Source: Streptomyces sp. Mut1 (GTDB lineage Bacteria; Actinomycetota; Actinomycetes; Streptomycetales; Streptomycetaceae). From it: 64,000 nucleotides of DNA. Under the pieces are notes generated by a model. The model had not been told where the DNA came from. It searched no databases and was given only the letters and a program-made list of their open reading frames with translations. A program made the position numbers and the translations under genes. Shown here piece after piece: positions 8,310-16,989 of the stretch (positions are counted from its first letter, which is position 1; each line of letters opens with the position of its first letter). The stretch spans positions 2,728,001 to 2,792,000 of the forward strand of contig NZ_CP120997.1 of the NCBI RefSeq assembly GCF_030719295.1, read 5' to 3'.

Positions 8310-8894
8310 ATGCACCGCGCCTTGATCGTCGTGGACGTTCAGAACGACTTCTGTGAGGGCGGGAGCCTCGCCGTGGCGGGGGGTGCCGATGTCGCCGCCG
8401 CCATCACGGACCTGATCGGCGGAAGCCGGCCCGGCTACCGGTACGTGGTGGCCACCCGGGACCACCACATCGACCCCGGTGACCACTTCTCGTCGGAGCC
8501 GGACTTCGAGCACTCCTGGCCGCCGCACTGCGTCGCCGGTACGGAGGGCGTGGGCTTCCACCCCAATTTCGCTCCGGCGGTCGCCTCGGGGGTGATCGAC
8601 ACGGTCTTCGACAAGGGCGCGCACGCGGCGGCGTACAGCGGTTTCGAGGGGCTGGACGAGAACGGCACGGGGCTCGCCGCCTGGCTGCGGGAGCGGGAGG
8701 TCCGCGAGGTCGACGTGGTCGGCATCGCGACCGACCACTGTGTGCGGGCCACCGCACTGGACGCCGTCCGTGAGGGCTTCGCCACGCAGGTGCTGCTCGG
8801 CCTGACCGCGGGTGTCGCCGAGGCCACGACGGACCGGGCGCTGGACGAGATGCGCGACGCGGGCGTGGTGCTGACCGGCGAGCCGGTGGTCTGA
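8310..8894 (+). CDS. pncA: Nicotinamidase
   Basis: 194 residues. It hydrolyses nicotinamide to nicotinate, feeding PncB. The catalytic triad of the cysteine-hydrolase fold is present: D9 (VVDVQNDF), K102 (VFDKG) and C144 (TDHCVRATA). The metal site is in ATRDHHIDPGDHF. ATG 8310 was chosen because the beta-strand with the catalytic Asp begins at residue 4; the longer frame upstream is the intergenic repeat. Homologous to the enzyme that activates pyrazinamide in mycobacteria. Confidence 0.95.
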   Translation: MHRALIVVDVQNDFCEGGSLAVAGGADVAAAITDLIGGSRPGYRYVVATRDHHIDPGDHFSSEPDFEHSWPPHCVAGTEGVGFHPNFAPAVASGVIDTVFDKGAHAAAYSGFEGLDENGTGLAAWLREREVREVDVVGIATDHCVRATALDAVREGFATQVLLGLTAGVAEATTDRALDEMRDAGVVLTGEPVV

Positions 8895-8968
8895 GCGGCC
8901 CCGGGGCCCTCGGCCCCGTCCGGGCCCCGGAGGGCGACAGCCCCGTCCGGGGGCCCGGGAAGGCTCCC

Positions 8969-9301
8969 TCAGCCCTGTCCGGCCGCCACGGCGGGCCGCA
9001 GGAGGGCGCGGATGGGGTGCCAGAGCTCCTGGGCCCGCTCCGGTCTCGCGCGCCACAGGAGGCCGTCCGGGTGGTGCAGGACGGCGGTGATCTCGTCCGG
9101 CGTGGGCGGCTCGGCGTTGCCGCGCAGGTAGACGGCGCGCAGGCCCAGGTTGCGGAGCCTGGTCAGGGCCCGCGCCCGGTTGCCCGCGTGCACCAGGACG
9201 CGGACGGGGGTGCCCCCCGCCGCGCACTCCGCCGGTCTCGGCAGGGTGATCGCGACGACCACACTGCCGTTCGGCAACTTGCTGAATCCTCCGCCTGCCA
9301 T
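8969..9301 (-). CDS. Small conserved hypothetical protein
   Basis: 110 residues starting at ATG 9301 with GGGGGAG upstream. No membrane segment or known motif is seen. It has an alpha/beta look: VRVLVHAGNRARALTRLRNLGLRAVYLRG followed by PTPDEITAVLHHPDGLLWR. Arginine-rich. It sits between convergent pncA and the secreted protease. Function unknown. Confidence 0.65.
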   Translation of the reverse strand: MAGGGFSKLPNGSVVVAITLPRPAECAAGGTPVRVLVHAGNRARALTRLRNLGLRAVYLRGNAEPPTPDEITAVLHHPDGLLWRARPERAQELWHPIRALLRPAVAAGQG

Positions 9302-9364
9302 ACTTCCGCGCTCCCCCGTGAGACGTCGTGTCAATAAGAAAGTGAACAAGAGGCACCTAAACAC

Positions 9365-9400
9365 GATCGGCCGCCGCCCGCTAGGGGGCGACGGCCGATC
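9365..9400 (-). terminator. Terminator of the M6 protease gene
   Basis: 15-bp stem (9365-9379 with 9386-9400, one mismatch) with a 6-base loop, 27 bases beyond the protease stop. Confidence 0.75.
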
Positions 9401-9426
9401 ATGCTGTGACCTGCGGTGATGCCGGA

Positions 9427-11823
9427 TTACTTGGTCGAGGACCCCACCTGGACGGTCATCGTGGAGCCGTTGAGCGGCTCGCTGATGATCGTGATCTTGG
9501 TGTTGGTGTCAGGAACCTTCACGCTTCCGGTCGGGTTCTCCTTGTACCAGTAGGTGCCCTTGCGGTCGTCGAAGGCCGGCACGCCGAGCTGCGGCTTGAT
9601 CTTCGTGGCCACGTCGGCGTTGTGCAGCGTGAAGCCGTCCGTCGGGTACCAGCTGAACGGCGCGTCGAAGGGCTGGATCTTGTTGCGGATGATCGTGCCG
9701 TTCGACCACGTCAGCGGCTTCGCGTGCGCGTCGACCGGCAGGATCAGACCCTGGCCCGGGTGCTGCGAGACGTTGTTGTTCTTCTGCGAGGTGTCCCACA
9801 GCCAGATGAGCAGACCGTTCTGGTACGGGAAGTGCTCGACCCAGTCCGGACGGGTCGTGGAGAAACCGAAGTTGTACGGGCCGACCTTGAGGGTCTCGTC
9901 GTAGCTGACGTACTGACGGTTCTCCGCGATGTAGTACTGCGGGTAGTCCTTGGTGAACGACTTGCCGACCCGCGAGAAGCCGTCGCTGGTCCAGCCGTTG
10001 TCGTCGCCCTCGGCGTCGTCGCTGAAGAGCGTGGCACCGTCGGCGGTGACCGAGATGGTGTCGGCCGCGAAGCCCACGCCGCCCGCGCCGCCGTCGGTGG
10101 CGTAGCGGAAGCGGATGTCGATCTTCTTGCCCGCGTAGGCGTTCAGCGGGTACGAGAGCTTCTGGTACTTGCCGGAGACGTCGGTCAGGGCCGGCTTGTC
10201 ACTGGCGTCGCGCGGGATGGCCTTGCCGTCGGCGGTGCCGTCGATCGCGGTCCAGCTGCTGCCGCCGTTCGTGGACACCTCGGTGTAGAGGTAGTCGTAG
10301 TCGGCCTCGATGTCCCACCAGCCCTGGAGGTCCAGGGACGCCTCGGTCTTGCCGGTCAGGTCGACCGGGCGGGACAGCGTGTTGCTGAGGTTGTCGCCCA
10401 TGTCGCTCCACCACTGCTTGGCGCCCTCCGCGGGCGTCGTGACCGGGGTGGTGACGGGCTTGGCGGGCAGCGTGACGACGAGCGCCTGCTTGTCCTTGGT
10501 GTTGTACTCGGAGACGCCCAGCTTGTGGGTCGACTTCGTCGCGGCCTTCGCCTCGGCGTAGTCGAGCCAGCCCAGCTGGAGCTTGTCCCAGGCGGTCATG
10601 TCACCGGGCATGTCCCCGATGCTGTCCTTGCCGGTGCCGAGCCAGGAGCCCGCCGACATCAGGGACCAGAAACCGACCGAGTTCTCGGCGGTGTTGGTGG
10701 TGTCGTAGAGGTCCGGGAGACCGAGGTCGTGGCCGTACTCGTGGGCGAAGACGCCCAGGCCGCCGTTCTCGGGCTGCGCGGTGTAGTCGCCGACCCAGAT
10801 GCCGGTGTCGCCGATCTCGGTGCCGCCGGCCTTGTTCTCGGCCGGGCCCGTGGCGCCGACGTTGGTGCCGTACGCGTACCAGCGGTGCGCCCAGATGGCG
10901 TCGGTGCCCTCGAAGCCGCCGCCGGCGGACTCGTCCTCACCCGCGTGCACGATCTGGAAGTGATCGATGTAGCCGTCGGGCTCGTTGAAGTCGCCGTCGT
11001 TGTCGTAGTCGTACCGGTCCCACTGGTCGTACTGGGCGAGGTCCGCCTTGATCTGCTCGGCGGTACGGCCCTTGGCCTTCTGGTCGGCGGCCCAGGCGTT
11101 CACGCCGTCCTTGATCATGTCCCAGGCGTTGGAGCAGTTGGTCGAACCGCAGAAGTTCGAGCCGTAACGCGCCTCGTTGTACGGGACCTTGACCCAGTCG
11201 GAGACCTCGCCGTCGACCGAGTAGCGGCCGGAGGAGGTCTTCTCGTAGTACGTCTTGAGGGAGTTCTTGCCCGCGCCCTCGCCGAAGTACAGGTCCTGGA
11301 AGTGGGCCTGGTTGTAATCGGCCTGCCAGGCGGTGCTGTTGTCCTTCTTGGGGTCCGGCTCGGCTATCTTGTTGTGCGCCGGTCCGGGCGTGCCGCCGTA
11401 CTTCTTGACGGGGGGCTTGGGGCCCTCGCCGTCCGGGTCGTACATGGTCGTGTCGTCGACCTGGTCGCCGAACTCCACCAGAATGGTGAAGATCTTGTCG
11501 GTCTTCTCACGGCCGAGTTCGACGTACTTGTTGTCGTCGAGCTTGACGACGTTGGAGCCGCCGCGCGGCGACACCTTCTTGTCGCCGGATATGACCTGTT
11601 CCAGAGCGGCCTGACGCTGGGCGTCCTGCTGCTTGCTGAACGGGCCCTCCAGGTTATGTGCGTTGCCCTCGGCCGACCCCGGATCCCGGCGTTCGATGGA
11701 GGCGGGGGCGCCTGACGCCTGGTCATCGGCCTGAGCGGTGGCAAAGGCGGATGCGGTGGCGGCGGTCGCGGCCATGGCCACGACAACCGCTCCGGTGCGA
11801 AGCGCCCGTCTCTTAATGATCAC
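9427..11823 (-). CDS. Secreted M6-family (immune inhibitor A type) metalloprotease
   Basis: 798 residues. The signal peptide has a basic start (MIIKRRALR) and a hydrophobic stretch to about residue 30. A pro-region follows. The zinc motif HEYGH is at 361-365, followed by DLGLPDLYD, giving the M6 ligand pattern. DYDNDGDFNEPDGYID (about 272-287) looks like a calcium-binding loop. The C-terminal third has VEHFPYQNGLLIWLWDTS and beta-rich segments typical of InhA-like enzymes, including an immunoglobulin-like or MAM-like region around 540-600. Secreted protein degradation is the likely role. The gene is monocistronic, with its own terminator. Confidence 0.93.
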   Translation of the reverse strand: MIIKRRALRTGAVVVAMAATAATASAFATAQADDQASGAPASIERRDPGSAEGNAHNLEGPFSKQQDAQRQAALEQVISGDKKVSPRGGSNVVKLDDNKYVELGREKTDKIFTILVEFGDQVDDTTMYDPDGEGPKPPVKKYGGTPGPAHNKIAEPDPKKDNSTAWQADYNQAHFQDLYFGEGAGKNSLKTYYEKTSSGRYSVDGEVSDWVKVPYNEARYGSNFCGSTNCSNAWDMIKDGVNAWAADQKAKGRTAEQIKADLAQYDQWDRYDYDNDGDFNEPDGYIDHFQIVHAGEDESAGGGFEGTDAIWAHRWYAYGTNVGATGPAENKAGGTEIGDTGIWVGDYTAQPENGGLGVFAHEYGHDLGLPDLYDTTNTAENSVGFWSLMSAGSWLGTGKDSIGDMPGDMTAWDKLQLGWLDYAEAKAATKSTHKLGVSEYNTKDKQALVVTLPAKPVTTPVTTPAEGAKQWWSDMGDNLSNTLSRPVDLTGKTEASLDLQGWWDIEADYDYLYTEVSTNGGSSWTAIDGTADGKAIPRDASDKPALTDVSGKYQKLSYPLNAYAGKKIDIRFRYATDGGAGGVGFAADTISVTADGATLFSDDAEGDDNGWTSDGFSRVGKSFTKDYPQYYIAENRQYVSYDETLKVGPYNFGFSTTRPDWVEHFPYQNGLLIWLWDTSQKNNNVSQHPGQGLILPVDAHAKPLTWSNGTIIRNKIQPFDAPFSWYPTDGFTLHNADVATKIKPQLGVPAFDDRKGTYWYKENPTGSVKVPDTNTKITIISEPLNGSTMTVQVGSSTK

Positions 11824-12193
11824 GTGATGCAGTCCTCCCCGGCGCCCGCGGCGTCGGCCCGGGAGTGTGGAGAGGCCGCGCGCGGAAACGCGTCACAAGT
11901 GACGCCATTCGACCGGAGTTACGGGAGAAAAGACAGACCTTGACTTGAACAGAGCAAGTGCACTATGCAGGAGCACCATTCCGGTATCCGGACGAAGCGT
12001 TCGCGAACCACCGGCGCGTCAGACCCCGGTACGGGCGCGCGAGATGACTCCGTGCGCCCCCCATGCACCGGCACTGTGGGTTAGGTTACGCTTACTAGCC
12101 GTTCCTCGCGGGCATCCACCGTCGTAGAGTCGCTTGACAGTACGACCGTGTCGAGAGATCGCCCATCCGACGTCCCGAGGACTGGAAAACGCC
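11824..12193. other. Divergent intergenic region, protease / small membrane protein
   Basis: No gene is visible. It contains TTGACT at 11940-11945 and TTGACA at 12134-12139 on the plus strand, neither with a convincing -10 partner. A 19-base candidate iron box lies at 12081-12099. Confidence 0.5.
12081..12099 (+). promoter_or_regulatory. Weak IdeR/DmdR-like iron box
   Basis: TTAGGTTACGCTTACTAGC agrees at 13 of 19 positions with the actinobacterial iron box. The left half is perfect and the right half poor. It lies 95 bases before the gene at 12194. Confidence 0.3.
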
Positions 12194-12472
12194 ATGCCGC
12201 GTCCCACTGCCGCGCAGCTCTTCTACGGTTCGGTCACCGTCGTCTTCTCGACCCTGGCCATGTTGCTGCTGTTCCGGACCAGTTCGGGCCTCGGTATCGC
12301 CGCCGTCGGCACGGTCGCGCTCGCCCTCGGGCTGCTGGTGTCCGTCACCGTACCCGCGCCGGCCCGACGGCACACGGCGCGTCCGGCGAGGACGGACGCC
12401 CCCGTCTCCCTGCGGAGCGGGATTCCCGCCGCGCGTACCGCCACGCAGCGCGAGCACTCACTGCGCCACTGA
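12194..12472 (+). CDS. Small membrane protein, unknown
   Basis: 92 residues beginning MPRPTAAQLFYGSV at ATG 12194, with GAGGA about 12 bases upstream. Two predicted membrane segments (about 9-28 and 33-52) are followed by an arginine/alanine-rich cytoplasmic-type tail. No family is recognised. It is convergent with the RDD gene, with 6 bases between the stops. Confidence 0.65.
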   Translation: MPRPTAAQLFYGSVTVVFSTLAMLLLFRTSSGLGIAAVGTVALALGLLVSVTVPAPARRHTARPARTDAPVSLRSGIPAARTATQREHSLRH

Positions 12473-12478
12473 GCCCGT

Positions 12479-13141
12479 TCAGTTGACGGTCACCACCACG
12501 GTCTTGGCCGCCTTGTCCTGGAGCCCCTGGCGGTAGGGCTTGTCGGTGAACATCAGCACGATGTTGATCAGCCACCACAGGCACGGGCAGCACAGCAGCG
12601 CCGGCAGCCACAGCACCACGGCCCGCAGGAAGGCGGCCCCGGTGTCCGGCACCCGGCCGTCGTTGAGCATCGCGACCCGCAGTTTCAGCAGCCGCTTGCC
12701 GAGGGTGCGGCCGTCCTTGTGCGTGAAGTACGTGTCGTACGCGACGTAGACCACCAGGCCGATCAGCGACCAGATCAGCTGATGCCCGCTGTAGGTCTGG
12801 GCGAAGATGTCGCCCACGTTGTCGTCGTTCCCGTTGCCGCTGGACCCCCCGACCGCGCCGCCCCAGGGCAGCGAGATCAGGTACAGCGGGATCGAGATGA
12901 TCAGGAAGTCGATCAGCCGGGCCAGGATGCGCTTGCCGGGTTCCGCGAGCGGCGGCATCCCCGCCAGCGGGTCCGCCCCGCCGTACGGCCCGCCGCCCCC
13001 GTAGGGACCCGGATCGTACGGCGGCGGAGGCGGCGCGCTGTCGTAGGGCGAGCCCGAGGGCGGCGGCTGGTCCCCCGGCGGCCTCTTCCGGAACGGGTCG
13101 TCATCGGGCGGCGGACCGGACGGCGGCTGATCGTTGCTCAT
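12479..13141 (-). CDS. RDD-family membrane protein with proline-rich N-terminus
   Basis: 220 residues. The first about 65 are Pro/Gly/Asp-rich and disordered (PPSGPPPDDD, GPYGGGGPYGG). The RDD domain follows: the R-x-x-x-x-x-D-D-type helix KRILARLIDFLIISIPLYL, a second helix, then the signature HKDGRTLGKRLLKLRV and a final helix near CCPCLWW. RDD proteins are small integral membrane proteins, some acting as ion antiporters or in secretion, but the role here is unknown. A second RDD gene lies 65 bases upstream and the two are probably co-transcribed. Confidence 0.88.
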   Translation of the reverse strand: MSNDQPPSGPPPDDDPFRKRPPGDQPPPSGSPYDSAPPPPPYDPGPYGGGGPYGGADPLAGMPPLAEPGKRILARLIDFLIISIPLYLISLPWGGAVGGSSGNGNDDNVGDIFAQTYSGHQLIWSLIGLVVYVAYDTYFTHKDGRTLGKRLLKLRVAMLNDGRVPDTGAAFLRAVVLWLPALLCCPCLWWLINIVLMFTDKPYRQGLQDKAAKTVVVTVN

Positions 13142-13205
13142 GGGGGTCAGTGCATCGCGCCGCCCGGGGCCCCGCAACGGCTCAGGTGCGTTCGGGGGAC
13201 GGGGT

Positions 13206-14783
13206 TCAGCCCGCCACGAAGGTGCGCGCCGCCTTGTCGTGCCAGCACTGCCGCCACGGCCGGTCGACCAGGCACCACAGCACATCGACCACCCCGACCA
13301 CGAGGACGCCCAGCACCCCGTACACCAGCCAGCGGCGCAGCGCGGCGCCGAAGCCGGGCGCCTCGTGCGACTCGATGTCCCGTACGTCGAGCCCGCACAG
13401 CTTCTTGCCGAGCGTCCGGCCCCACTTGGCGGTGGGCAGCGCCTCCAGGAGGACGCCCAGCACCAGGAACACGCCCAGCACCGCGCCCGCCAGTGCGGCC
13501 GTGGTGGAGTCCAGCAGCCAGACGGTGACCGTCTCGCCGGACAGTTCGGCCGCGTCGATCTTGTCGTTGATGTGGTCCACGGCCCGGCCGGCGAGCGGCA
13601 CCGCGGCCGCAGCGGTGAGCGCCCCGACGACGACGGTGTCGATGAGCCGGGCGGCCAGCCGCTTGCCGAGCGGGGCGGGGCGCCCGGCGGTCCGGGCGGC
13701 CGCGAGCTGCTGGAAGTGGTCGTCGACCGGGGGCTTCCACGGCACGACCGGCTCGTCGGACCGGCCCTGCTGCGGGAAGGCGGGCTGCGCGGGAGTGGCG
13801 GGTGCCGCCGGTGCCTGATGCCCCCAGGCCCCGGAGCCCGCTCCGGCTCCGGCTCCGGCTCCCGGGCCGGCCTGCCGGGAGGGTCCGGGGGCGGGACGGG
13901 CGGCCTGCCGCGGGGGCGTGGGCGTCGGTGCGGGCATCGGTGCGGGCGGGCTTTGCCGAGCGGCGGCGGGGCCGGTGCCCGCACCGATCGCGCGGATGGT
14001 CACCGTGCCATCGGTGGGGGGCTGCCGGTCACCGCCCGTGCGGCGCAGGGCCCGGATCGCGACGGTGTTCTCGGCGGGCGGCCGCGGGGCCTCCCCGCTC
14101 GTGGCGCCGGGGCGGCCGACGCGGATGGCGACCGTGTTCTCGGGCGCCGGGGCCCCGTCCTCCCGCATGCCCGGCACCCCGCCACCGGCCGCCCCGGGCG
14201 CGGCGGGAGCGGCGGGGCGGCGCGGGTCCACGGGGGTGCGGCCGGCCGGCTCGCCGCCCGCCGGGGCCCGGCGGGCCACCTCGGCGGAGGCGGGACTGCG
14301 GCGGGCCACCTCGGCGGAGGGAGCGGAAGGAGCGGAGGAGGAAGGGGAAGGGGTGGCGGGCTGGGCTTCCGCCGGGGCGGGGTACGCGGCGGGCGCGCCC
14401 GCCCCCGTGGTGGTACCGGCGCCCGTGTCCCCGTCCGTTTCCCCTCCCGCGCCGCCCCAGGAGACCCGGCGGTCGCGGTCGCCGCCGAAGCCGGCCTGGC
14501 GGGAGGCGTCGGCCTGCCAGGCGGTGGCGGGTTCGGGGCGGGTGGCCCCGTACGGCTCCTCCAGGAAGACCGGACCGGTCTCGTCCACCGGAGCGGGGGT
14601 CGGGGCGGGCGTGGGAGCGGGTGCGGCGGCGGGCGGTGCCTCGCCCTGTTCCGGGGCCGGGCGGCTCGTGCCGGGCACCCAGGAGGCGCCGTTCCAGTAG
14701 CGGACGTATCCGGGGATGGACGGGTCGGGGTAGTACCCCTCGCGGGGGGCTTCGTCACCGGGTGCCGGGGTTGGGGCGCTCAT
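13206..14783 (-). CDS. DUF2510-RDD membrane protein with long disordered linker
   Basis: 525 residues from ATG 14783; a GTG at 14786 is an alternative. It begins with a DUF2510-like module (REGYYPDPSIPGYVRYWNGASW, about 15-37). About 300 residues of Pro/Ala/Gly/Thr low complexity follow, with internal repeats (PASAEVARR, ENTVAIR, TVTIRAI). It ends in an RDD domain (LGKRLAARLIDTVVVGALTAA, then WGRTLGKKLCGLDVRD). Both ends suggest a membrane-anchored cytoplasmic protein. The ENTVAIR-type blocks recur three times in the linker and might be docking motifs, for example for FHA domains, though that is speculation. Confidence 0.85.
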   Translation of the reverse strand: MSAPTPAPGDEAPREGYYPDPSIPGYVRYWNGASWVPGTSRPAPEQGEAPPAAAPAPTPAPTPAPVDETGPVFLEEPYGATRPEPATAWQADASRQAGFGGDRDRRVSWGGAGGETDGDTGAGTTTGAGAPAAYPAPAEAQPATPSPSSSAPSAPSAEVARRSPASAEVARRAPAGGEPAGRTPVDPRRPAAPAAPGAAGGGVPGMREDGAPAPENTVAIRVGRPGATSGEAPRPPAENTVAIRALRRTGGDRQPPTDGTVTIRAIGAGTGPAAARQSPPAPMPAPTPTPPRQAARPAPGPSRQAGPGAGAGAGAGSGAWGHQAPAAPATPAQPAFPQQGRSDEPVVPWKPPVDDHFQQLAAARTAGRPAPLGKRLAARLIDTVVVGALTAAAAVPLAGRAVDHINDKIDAAELSGETVTVWLLDSTTAALAGAVLGVFLVLGVLLEALPTAKWGRTLGKKLCGLDVRDIESHEAPGFGAALRRWLVYGVLGVLVVGVVDVLWCLVDRPWRQCWHDKAARTFVAG

Positions 14784-15027
14784 CACCGTGGTCCCGTATC
14801 TCTTCGAGGCGTCAGACCGGCCGGCCGTCGGGGGATGGGGTCGGTCTCAATACAAGGGTCCACATCTATCAGACCACCGCGTATCCCCGGGCCGGTCCGG
14901 CTGTTTGGACCACTTTCCGGTCACCCAGAACTTTTTTCGCGAAGTCGCGTAATGGATGGCGGGGAGGGCGCTCTCTGTCTGTGCGGGCCGGTCGTGGGAC
15001 CGGCCGCGGGCAACGAAAGGACGCCTC

Positions 15028-15504
15028 ATGCACACCGTCGTGGAACACGAGCTGGAGCTCAAGCTGGTCCTGTCCCCCGAGCGCTCCATCCCGGTGCCGG
15101 CCCGGCTGACGTACCGCACACAGGACCCGTACGCCGTGCACATCACCTTCCACATCGGCTCCGACTCGCCGGTGTACTGGACGTTCGCCCGCGATCTGCT
15201 GGTGGAAGGGGTGTTCCGGCCGTGCGGGCAGGGGGACGTGCGGATCTGGCCCACCAAGATCGACGGGAGCAGCGTCATCTGTGTGGCGCTGACGTCTCCG
15301 GACGGCAACGCCCTGCTCGAAGTGCCGGCCGTCGCGGTGGCGGTGTGGGTGGAGCGGACGCTGCGGGTGGTGCCGCCCGGTACGGAGAGCGGGCGGCTCG
15401 GCATCGACGAGGGGCTGGCGGATCTGCTGGCGCCGCTGCCGGCCGACGACCTGTGGATGAGCGACCCGTGGCCCTCGGACGAGTCGCAGGACGGGGAGAG
15501 TTGA
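15028..15504 (+). CDS. ssgG: SsgA-like sporulation protein, SsgG type
   Basis: 158 residues of the SALP family, found only in morphologically complex actinomycetes. These proteins control septum placement and spore maturation; SsgG mutants of S. coelicolor skip septa and make oversized spores. Family features are LTYRTQDPYAVHITFHIGSDSPVYWTFARDLL and GDVRIWP. ATG 15028 follows GAAAGGA; the 24-residue longer frame is rejected because it lies over the spacer. The SsgG type is assigned partly from its position between the RDD genes and the FAD oxidase. Confidence 0.85.
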   Translation: MHTVVEHELELKLVLSPERSIPVPARLTYRTQDPYAVHITFHIGSDSPVYWTFARDLLVEGVFRPCGQGDVRIWPTKIDGSSVICVALTSPDGNALLEVPAVAVAVWVERTLRVVPPGTESGRLGIDEGLADLLAPLPADDLWMSDPWPSDESQDGES

Positions 15505-15524
15505 GCGGCGTGGCCGGGGGCCGG

Positions 15525-16892
15525 TCAGAACACCTTGCCCGGGTTGAGCAGCCCCAGCGGGTCGAAGGCCTGCTTGATGCCCCGGTGCAGTTCCACGCTC
15601 ACGTCGCCGAGTTCGCGGGCGAGCCATTCCTTCTTCAGTACGCCGACGCCGTGTTCGCCGGTGATCGTGCCGCCGAGTCCGAGGCCGAGCGCCATGATCG
15701 CGTCGAAGGACTCCCTGGCCCGCCGGGACTCGTCGGCGTCGGCCGGGTCGAAGCAGACGACGGGGTGGGTGTTGCCGTCGCCCGCGTGGGCGCAGACGCC
15801 GATGGTGAGGCCGTATTTCTCGGCGATCTCCGCCGTGCCCTCCAGCATGGCGCCGAGCCGCGAGCGGGGTACGCACACGTCGTCGATCATCGTCGCCGGT
15901 TTGACGGTCTCCAGCGCGGTCAGCGACATGCGCCGGGCCTGGAGCAGCATCTCGGACTCGGCGGTGTCCTCGGCGGGGACGACCGCGGTGGCGCCCGCGG
16001 CCGTGCACAGTTCGCCGACGGCGGCGAGGTCGGCGGAGGGGTCGGGGGTGTCGAAGGCGGCGAGCAGCAGCGCCTCGGTGGTCTCGGGGAGGCCCATGTG
16101 CGCCATCCGGTTGACGGCCTGGACGGTTGTACGGTCCATCAGTTCGAGGAGTGACGGGGTGTGTCCGCTTTCCATGATCCGGCAGACGGCGTCGCAGGCG
16201 GCGGCCGCGCCGGGGAACTCGGCGGCCAGGACGAGCTGCCGGGGCGGCTGCGGTTTGAGTGCGAGCACGGCCTTCACGACGATGCCGAGGCTGCCCTCGG
16301 AGCCGACGAAGAGCCGGGTCAGGTCGTATCCGGCGACGCCCTTGGCGGTGCGGTGGCCGGTGGTGAGCAGGCGTCCGTCGGCGAGGACGACATCGAGGCC
16401 GAGTACGTATTCGGCGGTGACTCCGTACTTCACGCAGCACAGGCCGCCGGACGCGGTGCCGATGTTGCCGCCGATGGTGCACATCTCCCAGCTGGAGGGG
16501 TCCGGCGGGTAGAAGAGGCCGTGTTCCCCGACCGCGCGGGACAGCGCGGCGTTGATGACGCCGGGCTCGACGACGGCGATGCGGTCGGCGGGGCTGATCT
16601 CCAGGATGCGGTCCATCTTGACCAGGGAGAGCACGACGCAGCCGTCGGTGGCGTTGGCCGCGCCCGACAGCCCGGTGCGGGCGCCCTGCGGGACGACCGG
16701 GACGCGCAGCGCGGTGGCGGTGCGCATGACGTGCTGGACCTGCTCGACGGTGCGTGGGAGTGCGACGACCGCGGGGGCGCCGGCCTCGCAGAAGCTCGCC
16801 ATGTCGTGGGAGTAGGAGGCGGTGATGTCCGGATCGGTGATCAGGGCATCGGCGGGGAGACCCGCCCGCAGGAGTTCCAGGAGATCGTCCAT
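15525..16892 (-). CDS. FAD-linked oxidase (glycolate oxidase / D-lactate dehydrogenase GlcD type)
   Basis: 455 residues from ATG 16892. The PCMH-type FAD-binding domain is visible: PRTVEQVQHVMRTA, VVPQGARTGLSGAANA and EPGVINAALSRAVGEHGLFYPPDPSS, then the FAD-contact IGGNIGTASGGLCCVKYG. The C-terminal half has the oxidase cap and ends GTITGEHGVGVLKKEW...LLNPGKVF, the usual C-terminus for GlcD and D-lactate dehydrogenases. The substrate is probably a 2-hydroxyacid. It is convergent with ssgG and 97 bases from the divergent TPR gene. Confidence 0.88.
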   Translation of the reverse strand: MDDLLELLRAGLPADALITDPDITASYSHDMASFCEAGAPAVVALPRTVEQVQHVMRTATALRVPVVPQGARTGLSGAANATDGCVVLSLVKMDRILEISPADRIAVVEPGVINAALSRAVGEHGLFYPPDPSSWEMCTIGGNIGTASGGLCCVKYGVTAEYVLGLDVVLADGRLLTTGHRTAKGVAGYDLTRLFVGSEGSLGIVVKAVLALKPQPPRQLVLAAEFPGAAAACDAVCRIMESGHTPSLLELMDRTTVQAVNRMAHMGLPETTEALLLAAFDTPDPSADLAAVGELCTAAGATAVVPAEDTAESEMLLQARRMSLTALETVKPATMIDDVCVPRSRLGAMLEGTAEIAEKYGLTIGVCAHAGDGNTHPVVCFDPADADESRRARESFDAIMALGLGLGGTITGEHGVGVLKKEWLARELGDVSVELHRGIKQAFDPLGLLNPGKVF

Positions 16893-16989
16893 GATCCAAG
16901 CGTGGCACCCGGGCCCATTGGTGTGAACCCGTCTGCGGTGACGTTCCCAAGACGCGGTGTGATCTTCGTACTGACGCACAGTGATCGGC

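Noticed and set aside
9406..11715. 769-residue plus-strand frame opposite the M6 protease
   Set aside because: Valine/arginine-rich antisense frame without domains. The minus strand has a signal peptide and HEYGH.
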